Source: Chlamydiota bacterium
Lineage (GTDB): Bacteria > Auribacterota > UBA3054 > B51-G9
Direction of reading: 5' to 3'
NCBI GenBank assembly: GCA_030596365.1
Contig: JAUVKG010000100.1
Location: 1-8,321 of the forward strand
Length of the DNA stretch: 8,321 nt
A program made the position numbers and the translations under genes. Below, piece after piece: positions 1-5,894 of this stretch. Every line of letters starts with the position of its first letter. Position 1 is the first letter of the stretch. The notes under the pieces are model-generated. The model ran no database searches. It was not told the DNA's origin and saw nothing but the letters and a program-made list of their open reading frames with translations.

Positions 1-7
1 TTAATTT

Positions 8-931
8 CTATATTTTTAAATTTGAGCCTGTTTTTGATTTAAACTCTGAAGAAGTAATAACGCCGAAGATCACATGAGCTTCACCGCGAATTTCATTATG
101 AACGATTCTAATAGCTTCATGAACATCATTCAAAGTAGCATCATGACCTGACACGAATGAAATCATCACTTGTTTAGCGCCAACGATATCGTTTCTTTCC
201 AAAAGCTGGCTTGCCATAGCGTATCTAACAGCTTTAACCGCGCTATTTCCACCCGTTGCGTCACCGAAACCGATCATTGACTCCCCTTTTTCTTTAAGTA
301 CAGTCATAATATCATTATAATCAATATTGACGATACCAACTTTTACAATTAGGTTTGCAATAGCACTAAACGTGTTGTTTAAAACATCATCCGACAAACG
401 GAAAGCTTCCTCAATCGGCATATCATCACCGGCAAGTTTAGTTATTCTATCATTAGGGATACAAATAACAGAATCAACAATTTGGCGAAGTTCATCAAGA
501 CCTTTTTTAGCAACTTCTTCGCGTTGAGTACCCTCAGTGGAAAACGGTAAAGTAACAACTGCAACTATCAACGCGCCGGCAGCTTTTGCCGCTTTTGCAA
601 TAACGGGAGTTGCGCCGGTACCTGTTCCTCCGCCAAGACCTGTTGCGAGGAAAACTAGGTCGGAACCGGAAACCATTTCGCATATTTTTTCATAATCTTC
701 TTCAGCGGCTTTTTTCCCTATTTCAGGATCAGCGCCGGAACCGAAGCCATTAGTCAACCTTTCTCCTATCTGGATTTTATTTTCAACATCTAATACGTTA
801 AGCGCCATCAAATCGGTATTAACAGCAATAAACCGCGCACGGTCTTTGTTTGATTGCATGATGTGATTTAACGCGTTACCGCCACCACCGCCTACGCCGA
901 TTACCTGTATATGAATTTTACCGTTTTTCAT
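8..931 (-). CDS. ftsZ: Cell division protein FtsZ (C-terminally truncated frame)
   Basis: Tubulin-like GTPase that polymerises into the cytoplasmic Z-ring. The 307-residue frame shows the nucleotide-binding glycine loop IGVGGGGGNA (residues 11-20), the tubulin signature GGGTGTG (100-106), IPNDR (158-162), and the T7 synergy loop NIDYND with the two catalytic aspartates D204 and D207. The start is the ATG at 929-931, preceded by GAGGA, and the N-terminus is about five residues shorter than in E. coli. It lies 25 bp after ftsA. The frame ends at SNLKI-TAG, where other FtsZ proteins continue into the strand usually read as TVIATGF, then a linker and the conserved peptide that binds FtsA. Those parts are missing here. 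The stop is only 7 bases from the window edge, so a frameshift, a sequencing indel or a true truncation cannot be separated. Identity as FtsZ is certain; the 3' end is doubtful. Confidence 0.97.
   Translation of the reverse strand: MKNGKIHIQVIGVGGGGGNALNHIMQSNKDRARFIAVNTDLMALNVLDVENKIQIGERLTNGFGSGADPEIGKKAAEEDYEKICEMVSGSDLVFLATGLGGGTGTGATPVIAKAAKAAGALIVAVVTLPFSTEGTQREEVAKKGLDELRQIVDSVICIPNDRITKLAGDDMPIEEAFRLSDDVLNNTFSAIANLIVKVGIVNIDYNDIMTVLKEKGESMIGFGDATGGNSAVKAVRYAMASQLLERNDIVGAKQVMISFVSGHDATLNDVHEAIRIVHNEIRGEAHVIFGVITSSEFKSKTGSNLKI
17..23 (-). other. Possible -1 slippery heptamer near the ftsZ stop
   Basis: On the coding strand the last sense codons of ftsZ read TCA AAT TTA AAA ATA, then TAG. 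A_AAT_TTA fits the X_XXY_YYZ pattern of -1 frameshift sites and is the heptamer known from the Rous sarcoma virus gag-pol junction. It is followed at once by an A5 run (13-17). Slipping back one base, or one extra A in the run, would continue as L-K-N-I-E-I to the edge of the window, whereas the +1 frame meets TAA directly. No downstream stimulatory structure can be assessed. A plain indel in the homopolymer is at least as likely as programmed frameshifting. Confidence 0.25.
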
Positions 932-936
932 TTTTT

Positions 937-941
937 TCCTC
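937..941 (-). promoter_or_regulatory. ftsZ ribosome binding site
   Basis: The coding strand reads CGAGG, six A residues, then ATG. The GAGGA core is well spaced from the ATG at 929-931 and fixes that start. It is one of only two clear Shine-Dalgarno sites in the window, which suggests ftsZ is translated strongly relative to its upstream neighbours. Confidence 0.75.
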
Positions 942-956
942 GTTTTATATTATTAA

Positions 957-2192
957 TTAATGTCTGAAAATTTTATCAAAAAAGCCTATTGATTTTTTTA
1001 GTTCAGCAAGTCTTAAATTATATCCCGATTTTAGCAAACCAAGAATAGTTGCGCAGGACGGATCTCTCAAAAATTCATGCCTGTCGGAATATATGTTTAA
1101 ATCACTCGTGCTGATATCCGGCATATTTAATAAAGGGGTAGCTACCCGCACCGGTTTCCCGAAATAATTTCTGGTTTTATCTTTAAAATGGTAAAGATGT
1201 GTCGAGCCGCCGACAAAGACTATTCCGCTACCGATGAGTGAATAGAATCCTTTATCAACGACATCACTTTTTATAAATTGAATTAATTCATCTACTCTTG
1301 ATTCTATAATCATTTCGATATCAGCTTTCGGCAATGATTTATTATTTTTCACCGGCATACCAATTTTAATGATTGAAGGGTTTGAGTCAGCAGTAACTGC
1401 TTTTTTAGCATAAGTTTTTTTTATATCTTCCGCCTCATCCGCGCGAATATTCAGACCAATCATTAAATCATTTGTAATATGATCACCGCCAACAGCGAAA
1501 ACATTTGAAAGATAAATTGTATTATTAAAATACACCGCATATCCGGTAGATCCGCCGCCGATATCAATCAGCAGCACGCCCTCTTTTTTTTCTTCATCTG
1601 AAAGAACGGATAAACCTGATGCAATAACATTCCAGCACATACCTGCAATTCTAAAACCTGCATCATTAATTACGCGGCCATGATTTTCCATTATTGTTCT
1701 GTCAGCGGTTACCATGTGAACTCTTGCTTCTATACGACCGGCAGCGCTTCCAACCGGATTTTCCTCAACTGCATGTCCATCCAGACGATATTCCTGAGTG
1801 ATTTCGTGAATAGCCTCTCTACCTCTTTCCGCGGAATTAGCTCGTGCATTTTCGATCAGATTCGTGATATGTTTTTCTTTAATGGTATCATCTGCATCAA
1901 GATTATTTACAACTGCGGCAGTTGTGCAGCAATTTACATGACCGCCGCTAATTCCAACATGCAGGCTATCAACTTCCATACCGGCATCCCGTTCAGCCGA
2001 TTCAACAGTAGCTCTCACCAGTTCCGTCACTTCACTTTTATTAACAATAACGATTTTTTTCATTCCCTGGGAAGGTTTAACAGCAGCACCAATAATTTCA
2101 ATACCGTTTTCTGTGCTGCATTTTGCTATTGCCGCTCTGACGAACGAAGTACCTATATCGAGTCCTGTAATAATAAAGTCTTTTCTAGCCAT
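957..2192 (-). CDS. ftsA: Cell division protein FtsA
   Basis: Actin-like ATPase that anchors FtsZ filaments to the inner membrane and recruits later divisome proteins. The 411 residues are a normal FtsA length. Phosphate-1 motif GLDIGTSFVRAAI is at about 10-22, the FtsA-specific 1C (SHS2) region at about 85-165, phosphate-2 LLIDIGGGSTGYAVY at 207-221, the connect motif FAVGGDHITNDL at 232-243, and the adenosine motif GSGIVFVGGS at 321-330. The last 15 or so residues, ELKKSIGFFDKIFRH, look like the amphipathic membrane-targeting helix of the family. The start is the ATG at 2190-2192, 15 bp after the ftsQ stop, with only a weak GGA upstream, so translation is probably coupled to ftsQ. Its usual partner site, the FtsZ C-terminal peptide, is not present in the ftsZ frame seen here. 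Confidence 0.97.
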   Translation of the reverse strand: MARKDFIITGLDIGTSFVRAAIAKCSTENGIEIIGAAVKPSQGMKKIVIVNKSEVTELVRATVESAERDAGMEVDSLHVGISGGHVNCCTTAAVVNNLDADDTIKEKHITNLIENARANSAERGREAIHEITQEYRLDGHAVEENPVGSAAGRIEARVHMVTADRTIMENHGRVINDAGFRIAGMCWNVIASGLSVLSDEEKKEGVLLIDIGGGSTGYAVYFNNTIYLSNVFAVGGDHITNDLMIGLNIRADEAEDIKKTYAKKAVTADSNPSIIKIGMPVKNNKSLPKADIEMIIESRVDELIQFIKSDVVDKGFYSLIGSGIVFVGGSTHLYHFKDKTRNYFGKPVRVATPLLNMPDISTSDLNIYSDRHEFLRDPSCATILGLLKSGYNLRLAELKKSIGFFDKIFRH

Positions 2193-2207
2193 AATAAGTC
2201 CATAAGA

Positions 2208-3047
2208 TTAGAGCAAACGTGGAACAACAGCCACATTTGCAAAACGTAAGTCAATTTTATCAGCATTAATACGTTGAAAACGTAATTCATCAATCACACG
2301 CACGAGTCTCAAAACTATATCCTGTGAAAACTCGTGTGTGAAGTAACTTTTATTAACGGAAGCCGACTGAAAAACAATATCAGTAGGTTTCTCCAGGTTA
2401 ATTTTTTTCACTTTTATAAAAGTATTTTTCTTAATATGTTTTAAGGTGTCAAGAAATTCCATGGCAACAGATACTCGAGGATTATCAATCTTCTTGCCCT
2501 CGTGATAAGCAACATTTCTAAGACCTGTAATTTGCGGCAGATGAAGCGCGTACTCCATTTTACTTTCTGAAAGCATTATTCCATCACCATCAATTGGAAT
2601 ATCATCGTTACCTTTATCATTGACAATAACAGCAATTGGTTCGCGTTCAATAACTTTAATAACAATCATATCCGGATGCCTTTTAGATACTCTGACAGTT
2701 TTTATATCCGGATGTTTCTCAAGTCGTTGTGCGATTGAGCTCAAAGATGTCGCGTAAATATTCATATTAGTTCTAAGACCGGAAATTTTTACAATGGTAT
2801 ATGGATCGATAGTTTGATTATTAACAACACAAACATGTTTTATGACAAAATTTGGATGTGAGAGAAATTTATTGAAAGCAAAAACTCCTACTATAAACAA
2901 AGCGACCAGCAACACGCCAATTATTATTGTTACAATCATCGCTTTAAACGCTTTAGCTGCCTTTTTCTTTTTCACAGCCGGCCGGGAAGCAACATTGCTA
3001 TTAATATTAAGACCCATTTTTGATACATTATTACCATGAAAACTCAT
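2208..3047 (-). CDS. ftsQ: Cell division protein FtsQ/DivIB
   Basis: Bitopic inner-membrane protein that scaffolds the periplasmic divisome, linking FtsA/FtsK-side assembly to FtsB/FtsL and the septal synthase. The 279 residues have the family layout: a basic cytoplasmic tail (about 1-35, with KKKKAAKAFK at 26-35), one membrane helix (about 37-58), a POTRA domain (about 67-137, including KHPDIKTVRVSKRHPDMIVIKV and EREPIAV), then a beta domain containing DGDGIML (153-159). The start at 3045-3047 forms an ATGA overlap with the murC stop and has a strong GGAGG site inside the end of murC. FtsQ sequences are poorly conserved, so the call rests on domain order and on position between murC and ftsA. 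Confidence 0.93.
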   Translation of the reverse strand: MSFHGNNVSKMGLNINSNVASRPAVKKKKAAKAFKAMIVTIIIGVLLVALFIVGVFAFNKFLSHPNFVIKHVCVVNNQTIDPYTIVKISGLRTNMNIYATSLSSIAQRLEKHPDIKTVRVSKRHPDMIVIKVIEREPIAVIVNDKGNDDIPIDGDGIMLSESKMEYALHLPQITGLRNVAYHEGKKIDNPRVSVAMEFLDTLKHIKKNTFIKVKKINLEKPTDIVFQSASVNKSYFTHEFSQDIVLRLVRVIDELRFQRINADKIDLRFANVAVVPRLL

Positions 3048-4462
3048 GAATTATCCTCCACTGTTTCAACAATTCTATGCGCAAGATTTGAGATTGTTCC
3101 CGCGCCAAGAAAAAGAATAGTTGCATTGGGTGAAACAATTTGTTTAAGTATCGCCGGAATATCATTAAGTTCCTTAACATAAACTGCATTATCGTTAATT
3201 TCCCGTACAGATTTATAAAGGGTCTCTCCGGTTACTCCAGCCGGTTCTTCTCCGGCGCTGTAAATATCTGTAAGAATTAATTTACCGCTCTTACCAAGCA
3301 CATCGGTAAACTCATTAAAAAGTTTTTCAGTGCGGGTGAATCTATGGGGCTGAAATATTGTAACAACCGGTTTACCTAAAGCATTTGCTGTTCGGAGAGT
3401 AGCTTCAATTTCCCGTGGATGATGAGCGTAGTCATCAATAACATTTGCACCGCAGAACTTTCCTATGAATTGAAATCTTCTGTTAACACCTTCAAACTGC
3501 TCGCATCCTTTTTGAACAGACGAAATTGATGCTCCGGCAGTTCTTGCAGCGGCAATTGCTTGGAGCGCGTTAAGAACATTATGTTCTCCCGGGACATTAA
3601 GAGTTATTTTGAATTCACTTTCAGTATTAGACTCACGAACAAGAAATTCAGAAGAATGTTTATTCAATTTAATTTCCAGAGCGTTATAATCGGCTGAACA
3701 ATTAACAGCGCAGCTAATCAATTTTTTCCCGGAAGCATATTTTTCGACAGCGATTTTAACATTTTCATCATCAGCGTTATAAATAAGAGCGCCTTCCGGT
3801 TTAACATTTGAAATAAATTTACCAAATGCTTTAATCAAAGCGTTTATATCTTCATAATAATCCATGTGATCAGTATCGATATTTAAAATAACCGCGATTT
3901 CAGAATCAAAAATTTGAAAAGAACCGTCACTTTCATCGGTTTCAACAACCACCCAATCGCTTCCCCCGTTTTTATAATAAGCGTTAAATTTCTGAATATA
4001 ACCACCAACCACAGCTGTAGGATCTAATCCTGCCGCATCAAAGATAACTGCCGTTAAAGCCGATACAGTCGTTTTCCCGTGTGAACCTGCTATATTAACA
4101 CCACGCGAATTATTTACAAGATTTGCAAGGAGCTCAGCTCTATGCAGACATTTTATATTATTTTTTTTAGCGTATATAAGTTCAGGATTATCTGTTTTAA
4201 TCGCGGTGCTGTAAATAAAGACATCTACATCATTTATATTTTCAGCTTTATGTTCCACAAAGCAATTAACACCATGATTGCGTAACGCGTCAAGTACAGG
4301 TTTCTCAATACAATCCGAGCCGGAAACATTTGCTCCTCTCAGCGCGAGCAAGTGTGCCATTGGATTCATTCCGACACCTCCGATTCCACAAAAGAAACAT
4401 TTAGCATTTTTATGATTCCAGGGAAACATATTTTTATTATTTTTATTATTTTTATTATTCAT
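3044..4462 (-). CDS. murC: UDP-N-acetylmuramate--L-alanine ligase MurC
   Basis: ATP-dependent cytoplasmic ligase that adds L-alanine to UDP-MurNAc, the first step of stem-peptide assembly. Using the 472-residue version, the UDP-binding GIGGVGMNPMA is at 26-36, the ATP P-loop GSHGKTT at 126-132, ETDESDGS at 174-181, LNIDTDHMDYYED at 193-205, EGVNRRF at 324-330, DDYAHHP at 343-349, QPHRFTRT at 371-378 and FLGAGTI at 451-457. The frame is open to an ATG at 4498, which would overlap murG by 44 bp. I prefer the ATG at 4460-4462, which overlaps the murG stop as ATGAATAA (8 bp). A third ATG at 4427-4429 also precedes the conserved core. None has a good Shine-Dalgarno, so coupling to murG is likely. 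The N-terminal NNK repeat is unusual. murB and ddl, common next neighbours, are absent. Confidence 0.97.
   Translation of the reverse strand: MNNKNNKNNKNMFPWNHKNAKCFFCGIGGVGMNPMAHLLALRGANVSGSDCIEKPVLDALRNHGVNCFVEHKAENINDVDVFIYSTAIKTDNPELIYAKKNNIKCLHRAELLANLVNNSRGVNIAGSHGKTTVSALTAVIFDAAGLDPTAVVGGYIQKFNAYYKNGGSDWVVVETDESDGSFQIFDSEIAVILNIDTDHMDYYEDINALIKAFGKFISNVKPEGALIYNADDENVKIAVEKYASGKKLISCAVNCSADYNALEIKLNKHSSEFLVRESNTESEFKITLNVPGEHNVLNALQAIAAARTAGASISSVQKGCEQFEGVNRRFQFIGKFCGANVIDDYAHHPREIEATLRTANALGKPVVTIFQPHRFTRTEKLFNEFTDVLGKSGKLILTDIYSAGEEPAGVTGETLYKSVREINDNAVYVKELNDIPAILKQIVSPNATILFLGAGTISNLAHRIVETVEDNS
3055..3059 (-). promoter_or_regulatory. ftsQ ribosome binding site inside murC
   Basis: GGAGG sits 7 nt before the ftsQ ATG, within the last codons of murC. 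With the ATGA stop-start overlap (3044-3047), this gives both translational coupling and independent initiation, and it decides the ftsQ start. Confidence 0.8.
4430..4459 (-). repeat. 9-bp tandem repeat encoding NNK x3 in the murC N-terminus
   Basis: On the coding strand AATAATAAA occurs three times in a row, followed by AAT, giving Asn-Asn-Lys repeats between the candidate ATG at 4460-4462 and the ATG at 4427-4429. The unit is a multiple of three, so copy changes keep the murC frame but would change the distance from the murG stop to the third ATG. Confidence 0.85.
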
Positions 4463-5573
4463 TTTTTTCAATAAAATCGCATAACAATTTATCAGCATCA
4501 GGCTTTGCTATTGATAAAGCAGCATTGCTCATTTCTGCTCTCATGCTTTCATTTGAGATTATTTCCTTTAAAGTTTCATAAATCATCTCGGATGTCAGCG
4601 TTTCCTCGCAAATAACTTTTGCGCATCCGGCATTTTCCATCATTCTAGCATTTTCTTTCTGATGGTCATCAGTAGCATAAGGAAACGGAATTAATACCGC
4701 AGGCAAACCGGTAGCAGAAAGTTCCGACACAGTTAACGCACCTGCACGAGTGACAGCTACGTCAGCCATTTTGTAAAGTTCACCGACATTATCGGAAAAA
4801 GTTTTAACCAAGTTTTTAATTTTGCATTTATTGTATTTCTTTTCAACATTTTCTTCATAATTTTTTCCGGTAATATGAACAACCTGAATACCGGGAAAAG
4901 TTTTCTTCAATATGCACATACCGTCTGCAACAGTTGTATTAAGACATCGTGACCCCTGGCTACCGCCAATAATCAAGATCACAGGATTTCCCTGAACGAA
5001 ACCTGTTAATTCAAATCCGCTTTCCGATGAAGCACTAAGGATTGATTTTCTTATAGGAGTACCCGTTTGACATGTATCTGATTTTTTCTCAGCATAGCTT
5101 ATCATCATCTGCATTTTCGCGTTTCCCGCGTCAATACTGTAGGCAAATTTAGCACCGTATTTAACAAGCATTCTAACCACTTTTCCGGGAACCGCGTTTG
5201 ATTCATGCACAGTAACATTTTTGCGCAAAACCAGACCGGTAAACAGTAATGGAAAACAAGTGTATCCGCCAAATCCAACAATATAATCAGGTTTAAAACG
5301 GATAATATAAATAACCGATTGTAAAAGCCCGAATGACATTTTAATAAAAAAAGAAATCTTAGACAAGATTCCTTTTTTTAATGATGCTGACTGAATAGGA
5401 ATAAAATTAAGCCCGGCGCCGGTGGCCATTCTTTGCTCCATTGAATCCGACCGACCGACATAATGAACAGTCGCATCGGTATGGCGATTAGCAAACGCGT
5501 CGCATAGAGCGAGAGCCGGCATTATGTGTCCGCCGGTACCTCCGCCAGAGATTGTAATTTTTGGTTTCCCCAT
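4455..5573 (-). CDS. murG: UDP-GlcNAc:lipid I GlcNAc transferase MurG
   Basis: GT28 glycosyltransferase that converts lipid I to lipid II on the cytoplasmic face of the inner membrane. The 372 residues are typical in length. The N-domain loop GGGTGGHIMPA is at 10-20, HESNAVPGK at 123-131, GTPIR at 171-175, the C-domain glycine loop GGSQGS at 203-208, RAGALTVSEL at 276-285 and the UDP-GlcNAc pocket PFPYATDDHQ at 296-305. A hydrophobic and basic stretch at about 66-92 matches the membrane-association patch of the family. The start is the ATG at 5571-5573, because the first conserved motif begins nine residues later. No Shine-Dalgarno is visible; instead a GC-only hairpin ends 8 nt before the ATG. 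The gene is the first after a 320-bp spacer and overlaps murC. Confidence 0.97.
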   Translation of the reverse strand: MGKPKITISGGGTGGHIMPALALCDAFANRHTDATVHYVGRSDSMEQRMATGAGLNFIPIQSASLKKGILSKISFFIKMSFGLLQSVIYIIRFKPDYIVGFGGYTCFPLLFTGLVLRKNVTVHESNAVPGKVVRMLVKYGAKFAYSIDAGNAKMQMMISYAEKKSDTCQTGTPIRKSILSASSESGFELTGFVQGNPVILIIGGSQGSRCLNTTVADGMCILKKTFPGIQVVHITGKNYEENVEKKYNKCKIKNLVKTFSDNVGELYKMADVAVTRAGALTVSELSATGLPAVLIPFPYATDDHQKENARMMENAGCAKVICEETLTSEMIYETLKEIISNESMRAEMSNAALSIAKPDADKLLCDFIEKNE

Positions 5574-5581
5574 TATTCAGC

Positions 5582-5599
5582 GCCCGGCGGATGCCGGGC
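5582..5599 (-). other. GC-only hairpin beside the murG start codon
   Basis: GCCCGGC and GCCGGGC form a perfect 7-bp stem around a 4-nt loop (ATCC on the coding strand). It ends 8 nt before the murG ATG, where the ribosome would dock. No U-run follows it, so it is not a standard intrinsic terminator. It stands out in AT-rich DNA. It could be a repeat element or a translational control structure. Confidence 0.7.
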
Positions 5600-5622
5600 A
5601 GGTTTCAGGTTTCAGGTTTCAG
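5600..5622. repeat. 7-bp tandem repeat AGGTTTC x3
   Basis: Three exact copies of AGGTTTC (5600-5606, 5607-5613, 5614-5620) followed by AG. They directly abut the GC hairpin, so the two may be parts of one repeat unit. Confidence 0.9.
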
Positions 5623-5628
5623 TGTTAA

Positions 5629-5668
5629 GTCTGTGTTAGTCCGTGTTTGTCCGTGTATGTCTGTGTCA
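5629..5668. repeat. Four 10-bp GTCYGTGTNN repeats
   Basis: Four consecutive 10-mers: GTCTGTGTTA, GTCCGTGTTT, GTCCGTGTAT and GTCTGTGTCA. The first eight bases follow GTCYGTGT and the last two vary. The 10-bp period is close to one helical turn. Confidence 0.85.
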
Positions 5669-5694
5669 ATAATTGGTAATCAGTAATCGGTAAC

Positions 5695-5782
5695 CCATTA
5701 CTCCATTACTCCATTACTCCATCATTCCACCATTCCACCATTCCACCATTCCACCATTCCACCATTCCATCATTCCATTGCT
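5695..5782. repeat. 8-bp tandem array of CCAT/CCAC-led words
   Basis: Eleven contiguous 8-mers: CCATTACT x3, CCATCATT, CCACCATT x5, CCATCATT, CCATTGCT. Related 8-mers recur further on (5807-5830 and CCATCAAT x2 at 5855-5870). An 8-bp unit is not a multiple of three, and no stable frame crosses the array. Variants cluster in blocks, which suggests growth by local slippage. Confidence 0.9.
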
Positions 5783-5804
5783 CGCGCTTGGAAGCGCGAC
5801 TTAC
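5782..5804 (-). repeat. REP-like hairpin copy 1
   Basis: On the minus strand GTAAG precedes TCGCGCTTCCAAGCGCGA, an 8-bp perfect inverted repeat with CC at its centre, which would fold as a shorter stem with a TCCA-type loop. A tetranucleotide 5' of a small palindrome is the layout of REP elements mobilised by RAYT (TnpA-REP) proteins; the assignment is by form only. Confidence 0.55.
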
Positions 5805-5829
5805 TTCCACCATTCCATCATTCCATTGC

Positions 5830-5852
5830 TCGCGCTTGGAAGCGCGACTTAC
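5830..5852 (-). repeat. REP-like hairpin copy 2
   Basis: This is identical to the hairpin at 5782-5804 and lies exactly 48 bp away, so it is the second half of the tandem duplication rather than an independent insertion. Confidence 0.55.
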
Positions 5853-5871
5853 TTCCATCAATCCATCAATC

Positions 5872-5894
5872 CATAAGCTGGAAGCTTATGTTAC
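5872..5894 (-). repeat. REP-like hairpin copy 3, abutting the ftsW stop
   Basis: On the minus strand GTAA precedes CATAAGCTTCCAGCTTATG, an 8-bp stem with a TCC loop. The core GCTTCCA is shared with copies 1 and 2, while the outer stem is completely different but still pairs. The G of GTAA is the last base of the ftsW TAG stop, so the element begins exactly at the end of the gene and creates a TAG-TAA double stop. No U-tract follows, so it is not a classic terminator, though it could protect the 3' end of ftsW mRNA. Confidence 0.55.

Larger units (their letters stand above)
5757..5857. repeat. 48-bp tandem duplication carrying a hairpin
   Basis: Positions 5757-5809 are identical to 5805-5857, a 53-bp match at a 48-bp offset. 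Each unit contains CCACCATT, CCATCATT, CCATTGCT and one GTAAG-hairpin. Perfect identity suggests a recent duplication. Confidence 0.92.
5574..5893. other. Gene-free repeat-rich spacer between ftsW and murG
   Basis: This 320-bp stretch has no plausible gene. It is built almost entirely of short repeats, listed separately: a GC hairpin next to murG, (AGGTTTC)x3, four 10-bp GTCYGTGT words, 8-bp CCAT-led words, a 48-bp duplication and three small hairpins. A coding-strand TTGACA occurs (5664-5669) but has no matching -10 element at the usual distance, so I do not call a promoter. All other gene junctions in the window are 25 bp or less, so the spacer looks like a later insertion or expansion. Whether it carries a promoter for the murG-ftsZ half is unknown. 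Confidence 0.85.

Noticed and set aside
327..527. Short plus-strand open frame opposite ftsZ
   Set aside because: It is antisense to conserved FtsZ sequence, including the T7 loop region; no support for a gene.
1680..2249. 189-residue open frame on the plus strand
   Set aside because: It lies antisense to ftsA, which has full motifs and family length. The product is low-complexity and Cys/Ser/Asn-rich without recognisable domains.
2842..3039. 65-residue plus-strand open frame with a hydrophobic stretch
   Set aside because: Its hydrophobic part is the reverse read of the FtsQ membrane helix codons.
5664..5669. TTGACA on the minus strand as a -35 box for murG
   Set aside because: No TATAAT-like hexamer lies 16-18 bp downstream, and the motif falls inside the 10-bp repeat array.
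5727..5766. Small repetitive peptide gene (Met-Val-Glu-Trp-type) on the minus strand
   Set aside because: The 8-bp unit cycles through all frames, and the start codons are part of the repeat itself. There is no conserved reading frame or plausible end.
5695..5857. Possible CRISPR array
   Set aside because: The repeats are contiguous 8-bp words and one 48-bp duplication, with no regular 25-40 bp repeats separated by unique spacers, and there are no cas genes.
5872..5890. Intrinsic terminator after ftsW
   Set aside because: The stem is only 8 bp and AT-rich at the base, and no U-run follows on the coding strand.
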